In this document: in pieces, positions 1 through 9,094 of the stretch
Layout of the letters: each line of letters begins with the position of its first letter
How positions within the stretch are numbered: position 1 is the first letter of the stretch
DNA from: Conidiobolus incongruus B7586
Lineage: Eukaryota; Entomophthoromycota; Entomophthoromycetes; Entomophthorales; Conidiobolaceae
Reading direction: 5' to 3'
DNA: 31,650 nucleotides
Assembly: GCA_000697335.1 (NCBI GenBank)
Contig: JNEM01008558.1
Coordinates: 1-31,650, forward strand
Program-made: the position numbers and the translations under genes
The notes under the pieces: generated by a model
What the model was told of the DNA's origin: nothing
The model's input: the letters and a program-made list of their open reading frames with translations, nothing else
Database searches by the model: none

Positions 1-623
1 TAATTTATCTTGTAATTGGTTTAAATTAGGATAGAAATCCCGTTCTATAATGTAACTTAGACATAATGTGTACACTTCTTCGATTAGGACTACTTTGTTG
101 AGATTGTTAAAACTCATTTAGGATTGATTATTTTAATTATGCTGCTTTAATTTGAAATTAAGTGTTTAATCCGTTAAATATAAATTGAATTCAAACATAA
201 TTATTATGGGAAGTAACAAATGAATTCACAATAAGGATATTTTAATATTAGATTCAGAAATTAGTAAATGATATAACTGTATAATATCTCAGTTTCAATA
301 AAGCATTGATAAAAATATAAGTTATTGAGAATATTCATATTGTTTTAGTAAACATGTGGTTTATAAAATTCCCATATTATTTAAAATTTTGATGATTCGA
401 AATCTCAAATATTAACTAAAATTAGTGTATAAAACCCAACATACTTCAATATTCTTAATGTTTGAAGAATATATAAATATATATATTAATAAGATATTAA
501 GTAGTAAAATTATTTGGAAAATAGACTATATATAATGGATATAAAGAAATTGATAAAGTATTATAAAAGAATAAACAAATATGAAAAATTTGACAGAATA
601 GAATGTAATTAAAAAATGAAAAT
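1..623. other. AT-rich intergenic sequence
   Basis: No gene or element was recognised here. Very low GC sequence with stop codons in every frame; the only notable item is the A-run at 611-616 that serves the neighbouring tRNA on the minus strand. Confidence 0.6.
611..616 (-). terminator. Pol III terminator of tRNA-His
   Basis: Six consecutive T on the minus strand, eight bases past the end of the tRNA, the usual RNA polymerase III stop signal. Confidence 0.8.
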
Positions 624-693
624 GCCGTTGCGCGGAATCGAACCGCGGTCTGAGCGGCCACAACGCTTCGTACTACCACTATACTACAACGGC
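624..693 (-). tRNA. tRNA-His (anticodon GTG)
   Basis: A complete cloverleaf reads on the minus strand. The acceptor stem is GCCGTTG pairing with CAACGGC. The D arm is GTAT/GTAC, with a TAGTATAGTGGT sequence typical of eukaryotic tRNA-His. The anticodon loop is TTGTGGC, giving anticodon GTG. The T arm is CGCGG-TTCGATT-CCGCG. It is 70 nt long with a four-base variable loop and no intron; CCA is not encoded. The extra G(-1) of mature tRNA-His is normally added after transcription. Internal A and B boxes are those of a pol III gene, and a run of six T lies just downstream on the same strand. Confidence 0.96.
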
Positions 694-774
694 TTATCTA
701 TGTTGTAGCAATTGTTGTCTAATTGATACCTCTTCTCATTCAAATATCACGTCCAAATACCTATTATCTCAATT

Positions 775-789
775 AAACTATATAAATAA
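775..789 (+). promoter_or_regulatory. Candidate TATA box
   Basis: AAACTATATAAATAA occurs here and again, identical over 15 bases, at 9019-9033, 62 bp before the PRODH start codon. Followed by a pyrimidine-rich, GC-richer leader. It suggests a pol II transcript running rightward through the 0.8-1.9 kb island. Function is inferred from the match only. Confidence 0.45.
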
Positions 790-1099
790 TTCCATCCAAT
801 TGTGATTAAGGGCCTAACCTCAAGATATCTCAATTTACACACCTACTTACAATCAAGTGTATTCCTACAACTCTGTTCCTACAACCATATTCTTAATCTG
901 TTATGCCCTACTCATACCAATATTTTCCCCTCAATTTTAGAGGACGAATTTTATTCTACTTCACAAATAAACCTTATTTTCCTACTCAAAGTCTGCTTCC
1001 GAGCATATTCAAGGAGCCACCTATAGCTTCACTTGAGACATATCCTATTATCTGTTCTGCATCCATTCTTTTGATATTCTGTGATTTTGCCTCCTTAGC

Positions 1100-1644
1100 A
1101 TGTCAAATCCTCATACTTCCACTGCTGCTGATTTAGTCGCCCTCTTCAATGCCCCATTCAACAGTAATCATGGTCGGATAGCCAGGGAATTGATCATCGA
1201 TAACCTACCTCAATTTGTAGGCACGATGCTTCACAATCTGGCTTACACAATGGCTATGTCAGTATCCTTGATGACACTCAATGAGCTAATAACCGCGACA
1301 TATATATCTCTGATCAAGAATGTTAAGATTTTAATTTTATACTTTTATTTTCATTATTCTAATCATAATCTTTATTACCCTTTATTTATTCTAATATCAT
1401 ATATATATCCTTCCATTCGATTTCAAAATAACATTTTGTACCATATTTTTTCAATTTTCAAATACAATATTATCGATTACATTTTTATATTATTTTCCAT
1501 TTTTTATTATACTTTTACTGGGATATATAGAAAACAGTTTTATTATTATTTACCACAAATGATGGGTTAGTAATTAATTAATATTAGCAGATCTGGTTAC
1601 TATTGACTCTAACGGAAGTAATAATGATCTTTATTGGTAGTGAG
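1100..1644 (+). CDS. Candidate N-terminal fragment of a receptor-like membrane protein (two exons)
   Basis: ATG at 1100 follows a pyrimidine-rich tract and opens a reading frame of ordinary coding-like composition until about 1321, where it turns into AT-rich, intron-like sequence. I propose exon 1 at 1100-1321 (ends ...YISLIKN), an intron GTTAAG...TATTAG at 1322-1587, and exon 2 from 1588 (QIWLLLTLTEVIMIFIGSE, stop at 1645-1647), about 93 residues. The product would hold two hydrophobic helices separated by a short polar turn, as in TM1-loop-TM2 of seven-helix receptors. The stretch NELITATYISLIKNQIW has the same length and a similar pattern to DEILMFMMLGMIIEDIW in the receptor-like gene at 27374-28137. 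Caveats: the intron (266 nt) is far longer than others in the window, no later helices were found, and the first ATG after the candidate TATA box is at 903, in another frame. It may be a truncated gene copy or an incompletely modelled gene. Function unknown. Confidence 0.3.
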
Positions 1645-1647
1645 TGA

Positions 1648-2309
1648 GTTGTGTAATAATCGAGATGAGCCCTAGCCCAGCAGCGTTTGAGGTGTATATA
1701 TAATTTTATTAGATATTTAAGTTGTATATATCCCTTATAAAACTAATATATGAGAAAATTTAGAGCCCTCCAGCAAATGAGGTGTAATCTATAATTTTTA
1801 GTAATTCATATAGTGGACCGATTCACAGGTATTAGATAATTATTCTAAATACAACACTTGAGCCTCCTGCACCTGAAATTATATTTGAACTGAATTATCA
1901 TCACCTAGTGCTAATGTTTCTTTAAAAAACATTTATTTACAATATATCAAGTATTTGCATACATATTCCAAAATTATTTGATTTTGTAATTTTAAATATA
2001 GTACATGCTATCATATTTCATAATCTTTTTTTTTAAGATTAATTATCACAAAATATTTAAAATGACATGGAAATTAATAAAGCAGAAAAATAAGAATTTT
2101 TTTTGGTAAATGAAAAAGCGAACATAACATATTAAGTTAAATCCTGTTTAATCGACTTAATTTTTATAGAATTCGCACTTTCATCAACTAAGATTGTTAG
2201 TGTCAATCAGGAATTCTAAAGATCCCACAAATCAAGTGATTAATTATAATATTAAGTATGGTCGAAATTTGAAGTGGCGTCACTTGATCGCTAATCTAGT
2301 TTGAACAAA
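1648..2309. other. Intergenic, upstream of GCAT
   Basis: Apart from the degenerate repeats, this holds AT-rich sequence without an open frame. The last 100 bp are less AT-rich and should contain the GCAT promoter, but no clear TATA box was found; TATAATATTAAG at about 2245 is a weak candidate. Confidence 0.4.
1667..1812 (+). repeat. Two degenerate direct repeats (about 50 bp, 96 bp apart)
   Basis: GAGCCCTAGCCCAGCAGCG...TTTGAGGTGTATATATAA at 1667 and GAGCCCTCCAGCAAATGAGGTGTAATCTATAA at 1763 share the order GAGCCC, CAGCA, TGAGGTGTA, TATAATTTT and TAG with small gaps. A weaker third copy of the start (GAGCCTCCTGCACC) lies at about 1860. Each GAG|GTGTA could act as a splice donor. Origin unclear. 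Confidence 0.4.
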
Positions 2310-3578
2310 ATGCTTACTAACATTGCTAAAACAACTATAAAAAGGTTTAATCTTCAACAGATTCGTTTATCACATAACGCTTCTTTACATGAAGTTGTTG
2401 CCAATGAATTAAAGACTATTAGAAACGAAGGAACTTACAAGGTTGAAAGAGCTATTATTTCTCGTCAGGGAAGTGATATCCAAGTTGAACATGACGGTGT
2501 TATCACTCAAGAAATCAACTTGTGTGCCAACAACTACTTAGGTTTGTCTAGCCATCCTAAAGTTATCCAAAGAGCCAAGGAATATTTAGAATCCCACGGT
2601 GCCGGTCTGTCCTCTGTTCGATTCATCTGTGGTACTCAAAATATACACAATCAACTTGAAAATCAAATCTCCAAATTCTATGGTACTGAAGATACTATTT
2701 TATATGCCTCTTGTTTCGATGCCAACGCTGGTATCTTTGAAGTTTTATTAAAGGATCAAGATGCCATCATTTCTGATGCTTTGAACCATGCTTCCATTAT
2801 TGACGGTATTAGATTGTGTAAAGCTAAGCGTTACCGCTACCAAAATGCCAATATGGAAGACTTAGAACGTCAACTCAAGTTGGCTGATGAAAATGGCGCC
2901 AGACTCAAGATGATCGCCACTGATGGCGTCTTCTCCATGGACGGTCGTATCGCTCCTCTTGATCAAATCTGTGATCTCGCAGAAAAATATAACGCTATTG
3001 TCTTCGTCGATGACTGTCACGCCACCGGTTTCTTGGGTAAAACTGGTAGAGGTACTCCTGAACTCTTTGGCGTTCAAGACCGTGTCCACTTGGTCAACTC
3101 CACCTTAGGTAAGGCTTTGGGTGGTGCTTCTGGAGGTTACACTACTGGTCACAAGGATATCATTGCTTTACTCAGGCAAAGAAGTCGTCCCTACCTCTTC
3201 TCCAACAGCTTACCTCCTCCAGTTGTTGGTGCCGCTTCTGCTGCTTTAGAATTGGTTGATACTGAACCCCAACTCAGAGAACAATTATGGAAAAATACTC
3301 GCTACTTTAGAGACTCTTTGAAGGCTGCTGGATTCAATGTCAAGGGAGATGATCACCCCATCGCCCCCATCATGTTGGGAGATGCTCGCTTGGCTGCTGA
3401 ATTCGCTGCTGATATGGCTAAGAAGGGTATCTACGTCATTGGATTCTCCTACCCCGTCGTCCCCAAGGATCTTGCTAGAATCAGAGTTCAATTATCCGCC
3501 GCCATTACTGACGATCAAATTAAGAAGGCCGTAGATGCTTTCATTGAAATCGGTAAATCCCGTAATATCATTGCCTAA
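2310..3578 (+). CDS. GCAT: Glycine C-acetyltransferase (2-amino-3-ketobutyrate CoA ligase), mitochondrial
   Basis: A PLP enzyme that cleaves 2-amino-3-oxobutyrate with CoA to glycine and acetyl-CoA (reversible), the second step of threonine breakdown after threonine dehydrogenase. Single exon of 422 residues, close to the family's usual 400-420 plus a targeting peptide. I start at the ATG at 2310 because the frame upstream opens only with a TTG; the context is AACAAAATG. Residues 1-24 are rich in K, R and N and lack acidic residues, typical of a mitochondrial presequence. Fold-type I aminotransferase (alpha-oxoamine synthase) motifs are present: NNYLGLSSHP (about 75-84), the cofactor aspartate and histidine in FVDDCHATGF (about 232-241), and TLGKALGG (265-272), whose Lys268 is the expected Schiff-base lysine. 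SGGY and RPYLFSNSLPP follow as in KBL rather than ALAS or serine palmitoyltransferase. Codons often end in C and there is no intron, suggesting strong expression. ALAS or 8-amino-7-oxononanoate synthase are less likely, given the close KBL-like wording. Confidence 0.93.
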   Translation: MLTNIAKTTIKRFNLQQIRLSHNASLHEVVANELKTIRNEGTYKVERAIISRQGSDIQVEHDGVITQEINLCANNYLGLSSHPKVIQRAKEYLESHGAGLSSVRFICGTQNIHNQLENQISKFYGTEDTILYASCFDANAGIFEVLLKDQDAIISDALNHASIIDGIRLCKAKRYRYQNANMEDLERQLKLADENGARLKMIATDGVFSMDGRIAPLDQICDLAEKYNAIVFVDDCHATGFLGKTGRGTPELFGVQDRVHLVNSTLGKALGGASGGYTTGHKDIIALLRQRSRPYLFSNSLPPPVVGAASAALELVDTEPQLREQLWKNTRYFRDSLKAAGFNVKGDDHPIAPIMLGDARLAAEFAADMAKKGIYVIGFSYPVVPKDLARIRVQLSAAITDDQIKKAVDAFIEIGKSRNIIA

Positions 3579-6201
3579 CTCTTTACAAACAATATTAATT
3601 AAAGGACGATGTCATTCTACAATTGGAAATTTAATATCTTATTGGGAATCAGATATGTTCATTATATTACTAATTATTCATTTACCACCTAAGCACTCTC
3701 ACACTTGTAGGATAATAATATCAGCGCAGTATTCCAATTGTTTTATTTGACTACTCTAGCTGGATCTAATAGGTATTATTTCTAAATATCGCATACTCTC
3801 TTTTAATATCTAAGGGTACGAGTTAATGTATTTCATTTCATAATATACTCTTTAAATCATATCAACATAGAAATAAATTGATATAACTATTATTCTAGAA
3901 TATCCATTATAATTCCTAATCAACACAATTGACAACGCTGATTTTAGGTGGTTTGAGTTAATAAAAATTTATGAAATTTTATGATTTTAAAGAGCTAATT
4001 GTTTAGTTAAAATATATGTTAAAAATTTTATCGTAATATTGTTTTATTGTAACTGATTGATTTATTAAAATTGATATAATTATTATACATTATAATCAAA
4101 TTTATCAACATATTTCAAACCAATCATCATTTTATAGCAAACTCTGAAATAAATATCAAAATCGTTAAAATTATTCAATTAAAATATAATTTATTCTTGA
4201 ATTGAGTTATTCACTACGAAATTAAAATATAATACACTATATAATTTGTTAATTGAGTTAATTTTTATTTAAACCTCGAATCAGGATTAACAAAGATTTA
4301 AATTAAATAAAAATATTTGTTTATTAAAATACTTTAATCATATAAATTTTTTGATTAATATCAACTTCGATTAAAATATTAATATAGGTTAACACATAAA
4401 TCAATTGAATTAAAATAACCAGTGGTTCAAAAAATAAATTTCTTGTTATAATTAATCGCTATTTTAGGAATCATAATTATTGTACTGTTATTTTAGTATT
4501 ATTTTAAACAGTAATGAATGATTTGATAATACATCATAATTTGCATATATATAACTTTCGATAGAAATTTTAATAAACTAAAAAAAATTGAATCCTGCAA
4601 TTTTAAATTTTACAAGAATTGAATATAAAGCATTTGTCAAGATATCATACCATAAAAAACATTCTATATCAACTACTAATAAAAATTCATATATACATCT
4701 GGTGGCAAAAAGATTTCAAAATATATTATTGAAATATTCTAGTTAATTCAAAGCTAGAAGATCTTATATAAAATACTTCTCTTGTTCAAGTTATCTGATA
4801 TTTATAACAAAATAAATTCAATTAAAGTTAAGAAATTTTTTAAATATCATCTATCTACCTAAGCAAAAAGGCTAATACATACTCTATAGTTTAATGTCAT
4901 CTCTGTTGCAACTCTATTTAAAGACATTTTGAAATCAAGTAAAAAAATTCAAAAGTGTAATTACCTTATGTTTTAATTAAAGATCAAATAAATAAGAGAA
5001 AAAACATAGCCAATATAAATTCATATTATTCTAATGCTTATTATACTATGTCTAACAAAACCAATACAATAAATGAATTATAAATCCTAATATATGATTT
5101 ATTAAGATAAAAATAAAAAAATACCTGCGTTAAAGATCCAAACTATTAGTATAAATACCAAAGTAAAAATTATTTAAAAATCAATGTTATAATTAGGGTA
5201 AGAAATATTCATTTAAAAAATCAATTTGATATATGATAATAACAATATATACAATTATAATTATTCGAACTTTGTTGATTGAAAGAAACTAGACTTTATT
5301 GCTCTATCCTCCATGCTCACCAAATATGAAACCTTCACATCATAATTGTTTTGGTAAGTTAAGGAATTTGATATGAGGACAGTAATTTGATATTATTTTA
5401 ACTTTGCATTTTCAAATTAGAAGTGTAATTTTGAAGATGATTTGTACAAAAAATATATAAAGAGGTTAAATGACTACTAATAGTATGGAATTGGGTTATT
5501 GAAAAAGGAGGAAGATATTAATTATTGCTGAGAAATTATTTTTACTCTAACTTTTGCATTTTTAATATTCAAAAATAATCAACTTTATAGCAAATATTTA
5601 TATACTTATGGAAACTAGTTCATAACTTATAAATTAAAATATAACTTATCTTGAAATGATTATTGATCTCAATATCAAAAATTCCAAATTCAATAAACAA
5701 ATATAATATATATTATTAATCAAATTTAAATATAAAATGAAGTTAAAATCTTCTAAGAATTGAATGCTTGGAAAGGTAAATTAGACTACGAAAATGTATA
5801 TATGATTTTTTCCAAATTTAAAGCATAATTTTAAATTATTAATATTAAAATTTATACTCCAACTTTGAAATAACGTTAAGTATTATCCCAATTTATTCTA
5901 TATTAGATTATAGCTAACACAAGCTTGATATGACAATAAGTAATTTTCAATTAATGAATATGAAAAATGCGAAAATGAATCATATATTTTGTATTGCAAT
6001 TATTTTATAAATATTGATTTATATCATATATATTAATTATTATTCATTTCCAGCTTAACAATCAAGGATATTTTGCAATTTTCAACACACACTTTAATTC
6101 AATTTTCACACTCAATATCCTTATCGGAATATTGGTAACGGGTGATAAAAATAACAATAATAAAATTGAAAAAATATTTGGAGAAATAAGTAATTATCCT
6201 T

Positions 6202-6256
6202 GGATGGGTCTCGGTTCGGATCAAATCAACATCAAATCCAACGCAATCACCCATCC
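6202..6256. repeat. Imperfect inverted repeat in a GC-richer patch
   Basis: GGATGGGT at 6202-6209 is mirrored exactly by ACCCATCC at 6249-6256. Inside it GGTTCGGAT and ATCCAAC are partly complementary. It could fold as a hairpin with a loop of about 15-20 bases. No flanking element was recognised. Confidence 0.4.
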
Positions 6257-9018
6257 TCAATCTTTGTGAAAAAATTTGGAACTTTTATGAGTTATTTAAA
6301 ATCATCCATTTTAAAAAAATTTTATCTGGCATGAGGTATTTGGATAATATTATAGTGAAATTTGCCAGTTTTATATATTTCATCTCTTAAAATTAATAGA
6401 CTAAATATAGAACATTATTGGAAATTAGGAATGTATTATAAATTGATTGACTTATTAATAGAAATTGATAGGATACACGATTATAATATTTGAAGCAGTG
6501 CTATAGTACATTTTTTATCCAAATTCTGATCTTTATTTGGTTCATAATTCTTAATTAGAAAAAAAAGAATTTAAAACTGTTTCAAAAAAGAATGTATAAA
6601 AATTAGTTGATTAAATATTAAACGTGTTTAAAGAATCAAAAATATTATATCTAAGTAATATTTCATATATTTGTTAAATTTATTTAGTTTTAATTATCCT
6701 AATAATGCGATCGAACTATTAATTAAATTTTGAAATTATTAATTATCGAGTAATTTTGCGGTAATTGCAAAAATTTTTGAAACCAATTACATATATTAAT
6801 AGAATGATGACTTCATTTTGTACATATTAGTGAAGAGGATTCATATCTCTTTCTGAAAACCAAAATGTACAATATACATTTAAATGCTTTATCTGTATGA
6901 TTTTAATTTAAAATATTTTTCTATACTTATCATGTATATTAGTTATATTATTTGGTACTATCAATCAACTAAAATACCAGACTTTTATGCTACTCAAATA
7001 CTTTGATATCAAATTAATTTGATATTATAATACAATAATAATATCTTTTTCAAAGAGCATATAATAAGATTATTCAAAGTTGCTCAATGATTTAATTCTA
7101 TTTTGATATCCGAGTATTGCACAGACATAAGACTGATATTTGACAGATTAAGAATTTAAAAGACCTTTCTATGAATATTATATACTAAGATTACCCACTT
7201 TTGCATAATTTAATATACATAAAATTAATTAAAATTACGTCGATTTTATTACCTTGTATAATTAAATAATCAAGTCAAAACTAATTGGAACATTAGATTG
7301 ATTTTTCAATAATTTGTAATCTTTAATATTCTCAATACTTCGGTGAAAATTTTAATTATTAATTATATTAAATCATTTGAATATTAAAATCTTTAGAATA
7401 AGCAATGTTTAATATTCATTATTAATGTTATTATATTAGAATTAGTGACATTATATAAAATGAACTTTGATTTTACTGCAATTGAATTTTTCAACAATTT
7501 ACAGTAAATAATATAGCCAACAAAGAAAATTTTATTCCTTTTTAAAAAATAGCCAATCAAAACCAAACAATATCGATAATTAAATATTATGTCATTTATA
7601 TTCCAAATTTTCTTCACCAATCATAATAGAATTCTATCAAGAAATTTGTCACTATTATTTCCAAAAAATTTTCTGTTTAACCTCATCATCATAGGAATTT
7701 GAATTGAATAAAAAACCTGTCAATATCCAATAAAATTATGATATTAATAATTACAAACATTAATGAAAAATATTACCAAATTTAACTTAATGAATAACTT
7801 GATTATCTTGTTTACTGAACCTTTTAATTATACCACTTTTTGATCTTTAAATTCTGTTACTGTGTGCTCACCTTCAACTTGCAGTATTTTAGTTATTTTT
7901 GACTAATTAGGTTTTGTTTCTGTTCATTAGACGACAAATCAACTTTAACATAATTCAAAATTTGAGATATTTATTAATTGGCCTGGAAAAATTGCAAACA
8001 ATGGGTATATTTACAATATTCTCAACATATTGTATTACTATTAATTTGTTGAAACTTTAATCTTTCATTTGATTCACTTATTACGGTTTTCATTTAACCA
8101 CTATAAAGTATGCAAAATAATTTTGCATATTACTAAACTTTTTATTTCATTTTTAACTTTTTAAACATAGCCATAATTTTAATTATACTTAATAAGGTAT
8201 ACAAAAATTAATTTCTTTTTCTATTGTTAAACATTTCTAATGCTATTTTTTTTGATTTCTAATACAAGCGCTGTATCGAAGTATTTAAAGCATTAGAGAA
8301 ATATAGTCACGTAATATGATGTTGAATTATTCTAATATATTTATATTGAAATATAAATAAAACGATTATAGTAAATCATGATGTATTATCTAAGGTAAAA
8401 TAATTCTACCTCCAAGTTGTCCAATGTAAGGATAATTTCCTTAAATTAAAAGGTCAAGAATCCATGGTAATCGCTAGTAATATGGGTGAATCATTGTGAG
8501 ATCTGAAATATCTGTGAATCTTCTTGATCCATTCATATTCAATCAGCTTCTATTAAATACACATTAATATGATATCTAGAAGTTTCACTAAGCAAGGCTG
8601 AACAAAAATTTATGGTTTAAATGGACTTGAGTGGTATCATTGGTATTAAGGCTTATATTAACTAATGATACTGCAACGTTGAACAAGATATCGTATAATG
8701 TCATTGTTAACTGGGCTTTAAATGAGATTTTGAATGAGAATTATCCCACAGTATTTGATAATGTACTGTATTACTATTCAAATTCTCAAAATTTTTGAGA
8801 AAAAGTAACGTTATCTCCTGAATTTCCCGTTCTCATATTACGACTGAATCGACCAATCATATTCTCAGAATCGTTTCCCCATCTCTTCTAGAAATCAACT
8901 TACTAAATCAATATTCACGCCATTTATATAGCAAATATCAAGTTAGACAAACTGATTTTATTCATTCTTAAACTCATAATTATTTCCCTTATTTTTAAAT
9001 CACAAACTTTACCAAGTG

Positions 9019-9033
9019 AAACTATATAAATAA
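9019..9033 (+). promoter_or_regulatory. TATA box of PRODH
   Basis: AAACTATATAAATAA ends 62 bp before the start codon and is followed by a pyrimidine-rich leader (CTCATTTGTCC...). The same 15 bases occur at 775-789. Confidence 0.6.
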
Positions 9034-9094
9034 CTCATTTGTCCTATTTGTATTCCCAACTTTTAAGATCAATTGAAAAGTTATAACTAATTAA

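Larger units (their letters stand above)
3579..9094. other. AT-rich gene desert between GCAT and PRODH
   Basis: About 5.5 kb with stops in all frames and no recognisable gene, tRNA or transposase. An imperfect inverted repeat sits at 6202-6256 in a small GC-richer patch. The last 150 bp form the PRODH promoter. Short open frames such as the 75-residue one on the minus strand at 7393-7620 are compositional noise. Confidence 0.6.

Noticed and set aside
497-679. 60-residue open frame on the minus strand
   Set aside because: It runs through the tRNA-His gene and into AT-rich DNA; chance frame.
903-1136. 77-residue frame starting at the first ATG after the candidate TATA box
   Set aside because: Contains no recognisable domain and overlaps the better-supported frame at 1100; may be leader or intron. 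Kept only as an uncertainty in the 1100 entry.
3535-3750. 71-residue frame overlapping the GCAT end
   Set aside because: Out of frame with GCAT and continues into its 3' region; shadow frame.
8460-8500. AATCGCTAGTAAT, resembling a conserved word near the 3' end of bacterial and mitochondrial small-subunit rRNA
   Set aside because: The match covers only about 13 bases and the flanks do not follow rRNA; no support for a mitochondrial insertion.
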